Shown: positions 21,070-32,941 of the stretch, one piece after another | Layout: each line of letters starts with the position of its first letter | Position numbering within the stretch: the first letter of the stretch is position 1 | From: Linum tenue | Taxonomy: Eukaryota > Streptophyta > Magnoliopsida > Malpighiales > Linaceae | Direction: 5' to 3' | NCBI GenBank assembly: GCA_946122785.1 | Contig: CAMGYJ010000005.1 | Location: 85,740,547-85,804,546 of the forward strand | Length of the DNA: 64,000 nt | Made by a program: the position numbers and the translations under genes | The notes under the pieces: model-generated | Seen by the model: the letters and a program-made list of their open reading frames with translations, nothing else | Told to the model about the DNA's origin: nothing | Databases searched by the model: none

Positions 21070-22086
21070 TGACTCGTCCCGAATATCACAATTGATTCCC
21101 GCCTAAGGTCCAAGTATAAACCTTAGTCGGGTGCAATACAAGGCAAGTATGTTTAAATATCGACTCGGGCTGGTCCGTGTACCCCTACTTCAGTCATTTG
21201 AATCGAAGTGATTACTATGGGCAAGTTGACTGCGAACCGCTAGGGGACGCAAATATGGTCGTAGACCACACTCTCGATTGCCAAACCGAGGGTTACATTA
21301 TAGGCTCTTCAAGAGGCCCTCTCGGTTAAGGCAATCGATGGTTGACTTACTCCCTCTCTCAACCCAATGGTTGGTTGGCTTAATCGCGCTTAACCAAATT
21401 GCTTAATTCAACATGGAGGCTTGCCCTACATTAACCTAGTTAGGTGGCTTAGAAAGCAATAGGAATCCCAACTCAATTGAGCCTCCCTTGAAAGGGGGTC
21501 TTCCCTCTCTAATCTAGGTTAAAATTGCCAATTAGATTGCTAAGCACAAACATGCACAATCAACATGAAAAATACTTCAATCCTTGAATTAAACAACACC
21601 CATAAACAATCATTCAATTCACATTACAAAAACTACATGGTAGATAGTTAGGGTTTCACAACACCCAAGTGAAAAAGGAAACTACTCCATGCTAGAAAGG
21701 GGAGAAACACAAGAGGAAGAGGTAGAAACCATCATGGAGATGCTTTCAATCTTCCTTGAGCTTGTCCTGGACTTCTCTTCGGGAGAATCTTCCCAATTCA
21801 CCACTTGGAGCAAACCCTAGCCTTCTTCCTTCCTTGGTTCGTTCTTTCTCTCTCTAAAATCCGAAGAAGGCACTTTCTCATTCTTGGGCTCTCTCTTCTT
21901 TCTTCCTTTCAGCATTCCTTTTAAACAGGGATCGGGCTTAGTTCACGGGCCTCAGTTCACGGCCGTGAACTCTTCAACGCGTCCGTGAACTGAGGATTGG
22001 CGTCGAAACGCACTGCTTCGCTAGCACGGGTTCACGGGCAATAGCTCCAGTTCGGTCTTAGTGACCGTGAACTCACCTCGCGTCCG
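21070..22086 (-). repeat. Athila A 5' LTR, downstream part
   Basis: Read on the minus strand this holds part of U3, R and U5; the rest is at 32942-33234. A perfect palindrome GTTCACGGCCGTGAAC (21955-21970) lies 27 nt upstream of a TATA-like GTTTAAAAGG (21918-21927). The LTR ends ...GACGAGTCA before the PBS. Insertion of the nested element duplicated GTCCG at 22082-22086. Confidence 0.85.
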
Positions 22087-23478
22087 TGATAGCGTCGTAT
22101 TTGCACATGTTTTCACTCTTGTTCCCTGACCATTTCAGCTCGAATCTGTTGTTCCTTGGCCTATTTTACGCTAGGTTGTGTTGTTTTGTCGTATTTCAGG
22201 TCCTAGCAAGTAAAGAGGTGTATGGGCGCAAGTTTCGGGTCATTTGGAGGTCATTTGGCGGTTCAAGATGAGAATTACGGGCAGACCCTGATCAATTACG
22301 GTCGTAATTGTTCCTATCTTGCCCGTAAATGCAATGTCGAGCCTAATTTCCCATAATTCTTGTTGCATAGTCAATTACGGGCAAGAGTCACATTAATTAC
22401 GATCGTAATTCAGTAATTACTGGCAGTAATTGGTAAATTACGACCGTAATTCTCTTCCTCAGAGCTAAGTAAAACGCGCGTTTTGGGCTATTTATGGGCA
22501 GACCATGATTACGACCGTAATTCAGCTCGTAATTCGCACAGAATCGGGTTTTTGAGGCAGATTCAAGTCAAAGGAGAGGGAGTCGACTTTTTGGAGCAAA
22601 AACAGAGTTTTAGAGAGAGAAAGTGCGAAGAACAAACCCTAGGAGCTATTTGGAGTGGATTTCTCACCATTGAAGCCCAGATTGCATCCCCAGGAGTGAA
22701 GATTGACATCCCAGAGCAGATTCTTCCCATTTTTATGAGTATGACTGCTTTGTATTCTGTTTCCCTCTCTCTCTCTCTCTATGGAGTAGAACTTTCTCTC
22801 ACTTGGGTATGAAGAACCCTAGTTCCATGTGTTAGGAATCTTGGTTGTAATTACGTTTGGATTGTGATATTGCTTGATTATAATCGATTAAAGTGTTTTG
22901 AATGAGTCAATTGAAGTCTGATCACCTTTTATTGATATCTGCTTCAACCTGAGATAGATAGAATCTGATTAGGTTGTTAGAGCTTCTTCAATTGGTAGTA
23001 GTGAATCGATTATACGAGAGTTAGTCGATTTACTGCTTTGTACTGGAATCTAATTCCAGTAGTGGAGTTATGTGTTCATTGCCTCAGCGTTCTATCCCGG
23101 TGAAGACTAGTCGTCTGCCCGTAGTTTGACTAAGAGGGCTTGGTCAGCTTAAGAGATTCCAAGCTACTGTCGGATCTTCCGCAGTATAATCAGCAGTAAA
23201 GCAACCAAAAGTAATTACAATCGGAACCTAACTAAGGAGCTAGGGGGACTCATTCCCGAGTGACTCTTCCTTTGCTTTGGAAAACCGAACCAATTCCTCT
23301 TTTCTTACTGCTTTTAGTTAAAACAACAATCACTCGACTTAGTTTGCTAGATAATAGATAATCACGGAGTAGGCAGTAGATCTAGACCCCGGGTTGATAA
23401 TTAGAACTTGCCACTTTACTACATTCCCGGACTGCGATTACACTTGGTCGTAGTTTGGTGTTGTGTTTTAGCTTGTCA
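22087..23478 (+). repeat. 5' LTR of the complete Athila-type element
   Basis: It starts TGATAGCG and ends TTGTCA, 1392 bp. It contains several AATTACGGTCGTAATT-like palindromic words at 22290-22530, a CTCTCTCT run near 22770 and a gene-like leader. It matches 31544-32936 over its length and more distantly 42745-44970 and the reverse of 34316-35300. Confidence 0.93.
22436..22495 (+). promoter_or_regulatory. Palindrome-TATA module of the LTR
   Basis: A perfect 16-nt palindrome AATTACGACCGTAATT-like (22436-22451; central step AC/GT) lies 37 nt upstream of the TATA-like CTATTTATGGG (22489-22495). The same arrangement with other words occurs in the other Athila LTRs of the window. Its promoter role is inferred from position. 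Confidence 0.5.
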
Positions 23479-23484
23479 AGTTTT

Positions 23485-23502
23485 TGGCGCCGTTGCCGGG
23501 GA
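23485..23502 (+). other. Primer binding site, tRNA-Asp
   Basis: TGGCGCCGTTGCCGGGGA, complementary to the 3' end of plant tRNA-Asp, as known for Athila-type elements. It lies 6 bp after the LTR end. Confidence 0.92.
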
Positions 23503-23624
23503 CCCTCTAGGTTATTGGGGAAACGTGAAAGTTTGTTACTCTAGCTTTTTCTTTACTGCATTTTTTCTCTCTTCCACCTGTGTGCCTTCACGGGTTGCTT
23601 TTGCTGATTGTGTGCAGGTAGTGC

Positions 23625-25337
23625 ATGACCCGTTGCCAGTCGGGGGAATTACTACCATTAGACCAAGAGCTTGAACGAACCTGTAGGAACTTCAAGCGGG
23701 CTCTAAAGGCGCGACTGGCTGTGGGGGAGGCCTTAGCACAGCTGCAAATCACAAAGGAATAAGAGATGGGGGACCCACAGAACCATGAGGTGGTCTTTCC
23801 CGAGGATCAAACCATGGGATACTACTGGACCGCCAGAGCCGCGGACATGAGGTCGCCCATTCAGCACCCTCAAGTCCCAGCCAACAACTTCGAGGTTAGC
23901 ACCTCTGTCATCACCATGCTGCGCGGTTCAGTGGTGTTCTGTGGCAAGGAGGGGGAGTGCGCCCGATCACATCTGAGGCGATTCCACGAGCTCATCAATG
24001 GAATCAAGATAAATGGGGTCCCAGCCGATGCCATCCAGCTGAGGTACTTCCCATTTACTCTGGAGGGGCATGCCAAGGAGTGGCTAGACACTCGACCTCC
24101 AGGCTCGATCACCACGTTCGCCAACCGGGAGGACAAGTTCCTCACTCGCTACCATCCCCCGTCCAAGACGGCGGACCTGCAGAAGCAGATTACTCACTTT
24201 GTTCAGGATGAAGATGAGACCATCCGGGATGCTTGGGAGAGATACACCAGTCTTTTCCTCAAGTGTCCCAACCATGGTTTTACCGACGCCTTCAAGGTGG
24301 GCACCTTCTACCATGCCCTCTTCCCGGAAGATAAGCAGTTGATCGACTCGGTTTGTGGCGGGAATATGCTTACCAAGACCCCGTCACAGCTGAATCAACT
24401 TTTTGAAGAGATGGCAGAGCAGGGCTGTGATTGGGGGACTGCAAGGAGATCGAGACGAGCACCAGGGCGGGGTGTGCATGTTGTAGCCACCCAGTCATCT
24501 TATTTGGTGCAGATGGTATCGAAGCTGGTTTCAGCCATTGATCGATCTGGGATGATTGCAGGTACAGGACAGCAGCAGGCGATGCACTGCCAGTGGTGTG
24601 AGAGCTCCCATCACACCGTGGAGGACTGTCAGGCGATGAGGGAGTCTTCTACTCCCCAGGAGCAGGTGGACTTCATCGGCAATGCCAGGCGTTTCGACCC
24701 TTACAACAACACTTACAACAAGGGGTGGCGCACGCATCCTAACTTCTCCTGGGCTGGAGCCAATTCTAGACCACCAGTCCCCCAGGGACCACCTGGCTTC
24801 CAGAGGCCTCCCTACCTGCCCAGACAAGGATAATTTCAGCAGCCACTCTACCCGCCCAGATAGGGGCCAGTTCCACCTCAGTCACAGATGCGTCCATTTC
24901 ATCAGACAGGGGCAGCACCCGCAGCCCCAGTACAGAGTTACCCGATGGCGGAATTACGAGATCTGGTGGGTTCTCTAGCCACCTCCAGTGCAAACAAGTT
25001 CAATAACATCGAGCAGTTCATGGAGAAAGCTTCAGGTAAATTCTTGGAGCTAGAAGCTGGTCAGAGAAACACACAGGCTGTGCTGCGGGATATCCAGACC
25101 CAGCTTGGGAGTGTTGCCCAGGCTGTAGCTCATAGGACTCCTGGTACTTTACCTGGTCAGACCATCCCTCATCCGCAGGACCCAAATGAGCACTGCAAGG
25201 CCATTACTACCAAGAGTGGCAAGATGACTGCTGATCCACCTGTGCGGGCACAGGAGAGAGAGACCCCTACTTCAGCACTTCCAGCGAATGAGGAGGAAAT
25301 GGAGAAGGAGGTTGAGGTGCATGCGCCTAAACCGTAA
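23625..25337 (+). pseudogene. Athila gag with four in-frame stops
   Basis: The ancestral start is probably ATG 23625 (MTRCQSGELLPL), in frame with the longer ORF from 23766 and matching the MTR starts of gag in elements A and B. TAA at 23760 separates the first 45 codons. The gag core spans about 23800-24400 (TMGYYWTARAADMRSP, NFEVSTSVITMLRG, LEGHAKEWL, PPSKTADLQKQITHF). A zinc-finger-like HCQWCESSHHTVEDC lies near 24585-24630. Further stops are TAA 24831, TAG 24861 and TAA 25335, all in the same frame. The 24888-25337 part is the C-terminal linker with a helical EKASGKFLELEAGQRN stretch. Gag would build the particle. Confidence 0.9.
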
Positions 25338-25340
25338 CCA

Positions 25341-27298
25341 GTGGTGAAGGAGTATGTACCACAGCTTCCCTTTCCTACTCGGTTGTACAAAGACCGACTG
25401 GAGACTGAGTTTGCCAAATTCATGGAAATGCTGAAGCAGGTAAACATAAGCATGCCTTTTGTGGAGGCATTATCGAAGATGCCCAAGTATGCCAAGTTCA
25501 TGAAGGATCTCCTCACCAACAAGAGGAAGATTGGGGAGTTGTCAACGGTGATGCTCAACGAGGAGTGTTCTGCCATCCTGCAGAACAAACTACCAGAGAA
25601 GCGAAAAGACCCAGGGAGTTTTACTATCCCTTGCATGATTGGTAGTTTGCATATAGGGAAGTCCTTGGCGGATTTAGGCGCTAGCATAAATGTCATGCCT
25701 TATAAACTGTTTAAAAAGCTAGGCCTAGGTGAACCCAGTGATACTAGGATGAGCATTCAACTTGCTGATAGATCCATTGTGCATCCTAGGGGCATTGTAG
25801 AGGACTTGATAGTCGCAGTAGGGCCATTCTCATATCCTGTTGATTTTGTGATTTTGGACATAAATGAGGATGTGGATGTGCCATTAATATTGAGTAGACC
25901 TTTTCTCGCCACCGTCAAGGCGCTCATTGATGTGAATGATGGTAAATTGATTTTGCTAGCTGGGGGTGAACAAATCACCTTCTCTGTTTCTGATAATATG
26001 AAACACCCCCAGCTCCATGATGATCTAGACTACTATGATGTTGTTGCTGATTTTGATATCGCACTCGCCATCACGAGTGCGGGTACTGACGATTTCCTCG
26101 AGCGTTGTCTTTTGCTAGGCGAACAGGCATCACAGGATGTGCAGCTGGAGGAGCAGCTTGCGGAGCTAGACGAGGCCGCGATCGAGGGGCGAGAGATACC
26201 ATTCAAGCTGATCCCTATCTCGCCCCAGATCGCTACATCATTGGAGGAGCCGCCAGAGCTGGAGCTTAAGCCCCTCCCCTCTCACCTGGAGTATGCATTT
26301 CTCCGGGAGGGGAATAAGCTCCCGGTCATTATCAGCTTGGATCTGACACCCGAGCAGAAGAGCAGGCTGGTGGCTCTGCTGCAGAAGTATGCCCGGGCCA
26401 TGGCATGGAAGATCACAGATATCCGAGGCATTAGCCCATCCTTCTGCTCCCACAGAATTCTGATGAAGGATGAGGTTAAGCCAGTCAGGCAGCCACAGCG
26501 GATATTGTCTCCCAACTTGGAGGCAGTGGTCCGGGCAGAGATTGTGAAGCTCATGGATGCAGGGATCATCTTTGCTATATCTGATAGCAAGTGGGTCAGC
26601 CCCACTCAGGTGGTCCCGAAGAAAGGCGGGATGACTGTGGTCCCGAATGAGAAGAAAGAGTTGATCCCGATGTGGACCGTGACCGGCTGGAGAGTCTGCA
26701 TCGATTACCGGCGCCTGAACGACGCCACCAGGAAAGATCATTTTCCCCTACCTTTCATTGATCAGATGCTGGAGAGGTTGGATGCCCATGAGTTCTATTG
26801 CTTTCTGGATGGCATGTCTGGTTATTTCCAGATTCCTATCGCACCGGAGGATCATGCGAAGACCACATTCACTTGCCCCTTCGGTACATTTGCTTACCGG
26901 AGGATTCCATTCGGGCTGTGTAATGCACCGGCGACCTTTCAAAGATGCGTGCTGGCGATCTTCGACCGACTGGTTGGAGAGATCATGGAAGTTTTCATGG
27001 ATGACTTCTCGGTTTATGGAGACTCCTTCACTCATTGTCTCCATAACCTGGAACTCGTTCTGAAGAGGTGTGAGGAGACTAATCTGGCACTCAGCTGAAA
27101 GAAGTGCCATTTTATGGTTCGTGAGGGGATTGTGCTCGGGCACAAGATCTCCAAGCAGGGGATTGAGGTGGATCGCGCGAAGATTGAGACGATCAGTCAG
27201 CTACCTTCTCCCATTTCTGTGAAGTGGATTCGGAGCTTCCTAGGTCATGCAGGCTTCTACCGACGCTTCATTAAAGATTTCTCGAAGATTGCCCTGCC
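25341..27298 (+). pseudogene. Athila protease-reverse transcriptase, broken
   Basis: Continues the gag frame after TAA 25335. The protease domain has ADLGASINVMPYKLF as active site (about 25668-25712) and LILSRPFLATVKALIDV downstream. The RT follows with VPKKGGM, WRVCIDYRRLNDATRKDHFPLP, FLDGMSGYFQIPI, FGLCNAPATFQRC and VFMDDFSVYGD, the last being the YxDD-type catalytic site in its Athila form. TGA at 27096-27098 interrupts the RT, and the frame resumes with KKCHFMVREGIVLGH. A one-base loss near 27298 shifts the frame into the RNase H part. Confidence 0.92.
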
Positions 27299-29253
27299 TT
27301 GACCAAGCTGCTGGAGAAGGATGCACCATTTCAGTTCACTCTTGAGTGCACAGCGGCATTCGAGACTTTGAAGGAGAAGCTCACCCATGCTCCCATCATG
27401 GTGACTCCTGACTGGTCTCTTCCCTTTGAGCTGATGTGTGATGCGAGTGACTATGAAGTCAAAGCCGTTCTGGGTCAGAGACGCGGAAAGCACTTCCGGC
27501 CCATCTATTACGCGTCGAAGACCTTGAACGACGCACAGGAACATTACACAACCACTGAGAAGGAGCTCCTTGTTGTGGTGTATGCATTTGATAAGTTCCG
27601 ACCATATCTGGTTCTCTCCCATGTGGTGGTCTACACAGACCACTCGGCGATTCGCTACCTGATGAGCAAGGCTGATGAAAAGCCTAGGCTCATCCGCTGG
27701 ATCCTGCTTCTGCAGGAATTCGATATAGAGATCCGGGACAAGAAGGGAGCCGAGAATGTTGCTACAGATCATCTTTCACGGTTGGAAGCCCCTTCAGTGG
27801 ACAACTTCGTGGAGGAGATCGATGATTCTCTCCCGGGGGAGCGATTGATGGCGATGACATTGGTGGACAACGTGGTCCCCTGGTATTCTGACTTTGCCAA
27901 TTATCTGGTGGGCAAGCAGCTACCAAAGGGGATGTCCACTCATGCAAAGCGCAAGTTCTTCTCCGACCTGAAGCATTACTTCTTGGAGCATCCTTACCTC
28001 TTCATGATCGGAGCAGATGGCATGATCCGGCGCTGTGTCATGGAGCACGAGATGGGAGACATCCTGTCTCAATGCCACGAGGGACCTACTGGAGGTCACC
28101 ATGGAGGAAACCGCACGGCGCGGAAGGTGCTACAGTCGGGCTTCTATTGGCCCTCGCTCTTCAAGGATGCAAACACCTTCGCACGATAGTGCGACCGCTG
28201 TCAAAGGTCAGGTAACATTTCTTCCCAGGTTGAGATGCCCCCACATATTTCTGTCATTTGTGAAATTTTTTATGTTTGGGCCATCGATTTCATGGGCTCA
28301 TTCCCTCCATCTTTTGGCAAACTGTACATACTGGTTGCAGTGGACTACGTCTCGAGGTGGGCAGAAGCTCAAGCCATGCCCACCAATGATGCAAGACGGG
28401 TCTGCTCATTTCTGAAGCAACTGTTCTCCCGGTTCGGGACACCTCGCGCCATCATTAGTGATAGAGGAACCCATTTTCAAGGGCAATTCACTAAACTCCT
28501 CTCTCGCTATGGTGTTAAGCATCAGGTGTCGTTCGCCTACCATCCCCAGTCAAATGGGCAAGCCGAGCTGACGAACCGGGAGCTAAAACGAATAATTGAA
28601 AAGAAGGTGGATCAGTCCCTCAAGGATTGGTCCACCAAGCTCGATGATGCTCTTTGGGCATATAGGACGGCCTATAAAAACCCAATTGGCACTTCTCCCT
28701 ATAGGCTTGTCTATCGGAAGGCGTGTCATTTGCCAGTAGAGCTAAGCAGAAGGCCTTCTGGGCCATTAGGCTGTTAAACCTGGATTTGAGTGTTGCAGGT
28801 ACTGAACGTAAGCTGCAGCTGCTAGAGTTGGAGGAATGGCGTTACCACGCCTACGAGAACACCCTGCTCTACAAAGAGCGAACCAAGCGTCTCCGCGACG
28901 CTCGGTTGAGGGGCCCGAAGGAGTTTCATGTAGGTGATCGTGTTCTGCTTTTCAATGCACGCCTGAAACTCTTCCCGGGCAAGCTACGCTCGAGGTGGTC
29001 GGGACCCTTCACGGTCACCCAAGTTTTCCCGCACGGGGTGGTGGAGATCAGCAATGCTCAAACCGAGCCATTCAAGGTGAATGGCCAACTCCTAAAATTG
29101 TATTTGGGAGGTGCTGTCGAGCGCGCAGAGCTGCTGATCAAGCTCGAGGGGTTCAGTTTTTCAATTGTTTGCTTACCAACTGTGACTTGGATTGATCACT
29201 TGTTCTTGACAGTCGTTTATGCATCTAGTTCAGGGAATCAGAATGAGAGATAG
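27299..29253 (+). pseudogene. Athila RNase H-integrase, broken
   Basis: RNase H motifs are LMCDASDYEV, IYYASKTLNDAQ, YTTTEKELL, YTDHSAIRYL and VATDHLSRL. The integrase zinc-binding part has GGHHGGNRTARKV and CDRCQRSG. The catalytic core has [18 protein letters not shown] and [12 protein letters not shown], keeping the D, D and E residues. TAG at 28187-28189 falls inside the zinc finger. A frameshift near 28735 moves the C-terminal part (KEFHVGDRVLLFNARL, LRSRWSGPFTV) to another frame, which ends at 29253. Integrase would insert the DNA copy; this copy cannot encode it intact. Confidence 0.92.
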
Positions 29254-29690
29254 AGCATATAGGTAGCCATGTGAGATTTGAGCCTGCTCGTTTCTTTCTT
29301 GTGCGATAGATCCCTCTTCCATGATGTGTAGCATTCACGTTGTCATTAGCTAAGATGATGGAGGCATAGGATTGGCCCACGACCAAATTGACTGTCCTGA
29401 TGTGTCATACCCCCTAGTCAGCCCTTTTGAGTCGTGTGTTATCCTTTCTTTCGGTCTACAATGGAAAATCACCCTTTTGCATCTCTTAGAAGGTTCCACA
29501 GAGTGGTTTTTACATGTTCTCTGTTGTTTCTGCTAAATATAATGTGAGGGTTGGAGGTAGTGCTTAAAAATAGGGCATGTGTTTGAAAAATGTGCAGAGG
29601 TGGTGGTTCTCTTAAGAAATGAAAAAAATGAAAGAAAAACAAAGCAAAAAATGAAAGCAAAAGAGAGCCACTACCAAAAATATGAATAGT
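29254..29690 (+). other. Non-coding 3' internal region of the element
   Basis: No ORF follows integrase. The end (about 29615-29690) is A-rich (GAAAAAAATGAAAGAAAAAC), as often seen in this part of Athila-type elements. The nested relic begins near 29690. Confidence 0.6.
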
Positions 29691-31190
29691 GTCCATTAAG
29701 TAGTGTTTCTTACCAGTCTGGCTTGGAAATGCTAACATTTATATGACCTCCTTGGCTCTTGTACTTCTTGGTGACTTTATCTTGTTGTCCATTTCGATCA
29801 AACTGCCATGGTCTTCCAAGCAAAACATGAGCCTCTTCCATTGGCACCACATCACAAAGGACTTCATCTTTATATCTTCCAATCTCAAACTTCAATATGG
29901 CTTGCTTGGTGACCTCAATTGATCCATCTTCATTAAGCCATTGAAGAGTGTAGGGTTTCGGATGTTGCAATGTGTTTAACCCCAATTTCTTCACCGAATA
30001 TTCACTCACCAGATTAGTGCAACTCCCTCCATTAATCACAACCGATAGTAGCTTACCATCCACTAAGCATCTCGTTTGAAATATATTCTCCCTTTGCTCG
30101 AGAACTTGCTTTGGATTTGGACTCCCTATCATCAAATGAGCTTCAGGTTGGATTATTGTTGCTGGCGCATTATTCCCCTTTAATCCTTGAAGAATAACTT
30201 CTGTCGTCTTGAGCATTTGCTTCATCATCTCCGTGAATCGTTGATTTTGCTCCATTGTTGCCTTTCAAGAGCTAGCAAAAAAAAAATATGATCCAAATCC
30301 GAAGAGAACCCTCGAACTCGGATTATATGACCAAAGTACGCAGCTTCAACGATCTTTTTATGATTTTCTAATGTCTCCTTTCTTGAACTCGAAAAATAAA
30401 AGATAATGCGGAATCAATCGGACAATCCCAATCGTGATGAAGGGCAATTGGTATATGAAACCAATCGGACAGCACCAACTCGTGGAAAGGGGCAATTGAT
30501 ATAGGGTAGATGCTCGCCACAACTAGACGCGTTCTCTAGTTGATAAGAGACACGTGAAACTCCTGGAGACTCTCGACAGAAGCTTGCACAAACGTTCACA
30601 AAGGAACACGAGTAAAAACTCTTAATTGATAACTTGAATGTTGGGTATTGGGTACAAAATTCGTAGCTCTTACATCCTCTATTTATAGAGGTCTCAAAAA
30701 CATAAAACTAACCTAAAAGGAATAGGAAAACAACTCCCAAACTAACTAGGAAACATAATACTACTTAAATAAAGAATAAACTACTAATTTAAAACAAATA
30801 AATCCACCGCTCCAGTTTTCCATTTCCGCTGCGGAAACATACCCGCATCCCTTCTCCATGTCCGTCACGGAATTGACCACCAAGTAATCTTTGTCTCGAC
30901 GTGGGCTGATTGTTCAATTAAAATGAAATTGCCTTCTCCATAATTAATGATCAATAATCACGTGTGAATTCCTCTCCATTTCTTGTCATGTATGAGACAT
31001 CAATCAAAGCACTTTTGTCTCAATTTTGTCAATGCCATCCACGTGTGCTTCAATTCAAAGAGACCCAGCTATGAACAAAACACGTCCCACTTTGAACAAC
31101 ATGGAATTAGTTGACGTGTTGACATTTTGCGAGTAGGCAGCAGCTATGAGCTCCATTTTGTCCATCAAGTACACTCCTAACTGATCCTTA
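29690..31190 (-). mobile_element. Nested gag-protease retroelement relic
   Basis: On the minus strand an LTR-like region (about 31190-30290) carries a TATA box at 30680-30687 within a CCTCTATAAATAGAGG palindrome, the same as in the element at 1800. A short gag-protease ORF follows (30255-29710). No pol and no 3' LTR are present. Borders are approximate because no TSD was recognised. Confidence 0.55.
29710..30255 (-). pseudogene. gag-protease ORF, gag core deleted, active site D to N
   Basis: The 181-residue ORF begins MEQNQRFTEMMKQMLKTTE, then passes straight into the retropepsin-like domain (CLVDGKLLSVVINGGSCTN, YTLQWLNEDGSIEV, VLLGRPWQFDRNG). It is the same family as the ORF at 2-1618, where the equivalent site reads VVIDGGSC. 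Here the catalytic Asp is Asn. The gag core and zinc knuckle are missing. It is therefore not a working protease even if expressed. Confidence 0.8.
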
Positions 31191-31529
31191 TATCTTCTAA
31201 TTCGAACCTTCATCTTTGGACCACGGGAGTTAAATATTGTGGTAGTCGATATCGCATCACTGACTGTCTCGAATAAGTGGTTGAGTCAAGTCTAGGTTGG
31301 TTGGTGAACAGAAGGGAGACTCTTCCTTTACTCGATTTTGCTGCACTCGCATGTCCTCTGTGGTGGTTGTCCAGGTTGCGGTTGAAGTTGTTCATGTGTT
31401 GATGTTCGAAAGCTAGTGTGATTCCCATGTTTCGTGCCTATGTGATATGTCCCCAAGGGTTGCATGATTGAGCTGTTTCGAGGTTACCTTGTATCTGACA
31501 TGGTTTGCTTGGGGACAAGCAAACGGTTA

Positions 31530-31543
31530 AGTGTGGGGGAATT
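31530..31543 (+). other. Polypurine tract of the complete element
   Basis: AGTGTGGGGGAATT directly before TGATAGCG of the 3' LTR, preceded by GGGGACAAGCAAACGG. It primes plus-strand synthesis. Confidence 0.9.
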
Positions 31544-32936
31544 TGATAGCGTCATATTTGCACTTGTTTTCACTCTTGTTCACTGACCATTTCAGCTCGA
31601 ATTTGTTGTTCCTTGGCCTATTTTATGCTAGGTTGTGTTGTTTTGTCGTATTTCAGGTCCTAGCAAGTTAAGAGGTGTATGGGCGCAAGTTTCGGGTCAT
31701 TTGGAGGTCATTTGGCGGTTCAAGATGAGAATTACGGGCAGACCCTGATTAATTACGGTCGTAATTGTTCCTGTCTTGCCCGTTAATGCAATGCCGAGCC
31801 TAATTTCCCGGAATTCCAGTCGTAGAGTCAATTACGCGCAAGAGTCACATTAATTACGGTCGTAATTCAGTAATTACTGGCAATAATTGGTAAATTACGA
31901 CCGTAATTCCCTTCCTCAGAGCTAAGTAAAACGCACGTTTTGGGCGATTTACAGGCAGACCATGATTACGACCGTAATTCAGCCCGTAATTCGCATAGAA
32001 TCGGGTTTTTGAGGCAGATTCGAGCCAAAGGAGAGGGAGTCGACTTTTTGGAGCAAAAACAGAGTTTTAGAGAGAGAAAGTGTGAAGAACAAACCCTAGG
32101 AGCTATTTGGAGTGGATTTCTCACCATTGAAGCCCAGATTGCATCCCCAGGAGTGAAGATTGACATCCCACAGCAGATTCTTCCCATTGTTATGAGTATG
32201 ACTGCTTTGTATTCTGTTTCCCTCTCCCTCTCTCTCTATGGAGTAGAACTTTCTCTCACTTGGGTATGAAGAACCCTAGTTCCATGTGTTAGGAATCTTG
32301 ATTGTAATTACGTTTGGATTGTGATATTGCTTGATTATAATCGATTGAAGTGTTTTGAATGAGTCAATTGAAGTCTGATCACCTTTTATTGATTTCTGCT
32401 GCAACCTAAGATAGATTGAATCTGATTAGGTTGTTAGAGCTTCTTCAATTGGTAGTAGTGAATCGATTATACGAGAGTTAGTCGATTCACTGCTTTGTAC
32501 TGGAATCTAATTCCAGTAGTGGAGTTATGTGTTCATTGCCTCAGCGTTCTATCCCGGTGAAGACTAGTCGTATGCCGGGTAGTTTGACTGAGAGGGCTTG
32601 GTCAGCTTAAGAGATTCCAAGCTACTGTCGGATCTTCCGCAGTATAATCAGCAGTAAAGCAACCAAAAGTAATTACAACTGGAACCTAACTAAGGAGCTA
32701 GGGGGACTCATTCCCGAGTGACTCTTCCTTTGCTTCAGAAAACCGAACCAATTCCTGTTTTCTTACTGCTTTTAGTTAAAACAGCAATCACCCGACTTAG
32801 TTTTCTAGATAATAGATAATCATGGAGTAGGCAGTAGATCTAGACCCCGTTTTGATAATTAGAACTTGCCACTTTACTACATTCCCGGACTGCGATTACA
32901 TTTGGTCGCAGTTTGGTGTTGTGTTTTAGCGTGTCA
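31544..32936 (+). repeat. 3' LTR of the complete Athila-type element
   Basis: 1393 bp, starting TGATAGCGTCA and ending GTGTCA, followed by TSD GTCCG. It is collinear with the 5' LTR and differs at scattered positions. Confidence 0.93.
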
Positions 32937-32941
32937 GTCCG

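Larger units (their letters stand above)
22087..32936 (+). mobile_element. Complete Athila-type Ty3/gypsy element, TSD GTCCG
   Basis: LTRs 22087-23478 and 31544-32936, both starting TGATAGCGTC and ending TCA. A tRNA-Asp PBS lies at 23485 and a PPT at 31530-31543. Perfect 5-bp flanks GTCCG lie at 22082-22086 and 32937-32941. Inside are gag, protease, RT, RNase H and integrase, with at least six in-frame stops and two frameshifts, so it is no longer autonomous. The LTRs differ at many positions (for example 22343-22370), showing an old insertion. A minus-strand gag-protease relic lies between integrase and the 3' LTR. No ORF2/env-like gene is visible. Confidence 0.95.

Noticed and set aside
22087..32936. 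Env-like gene in the complete element
   Set aside because: No ORF2 or membrane protein follows integrase; the only coding sequence there is the opposite-strand gag-protease relic.
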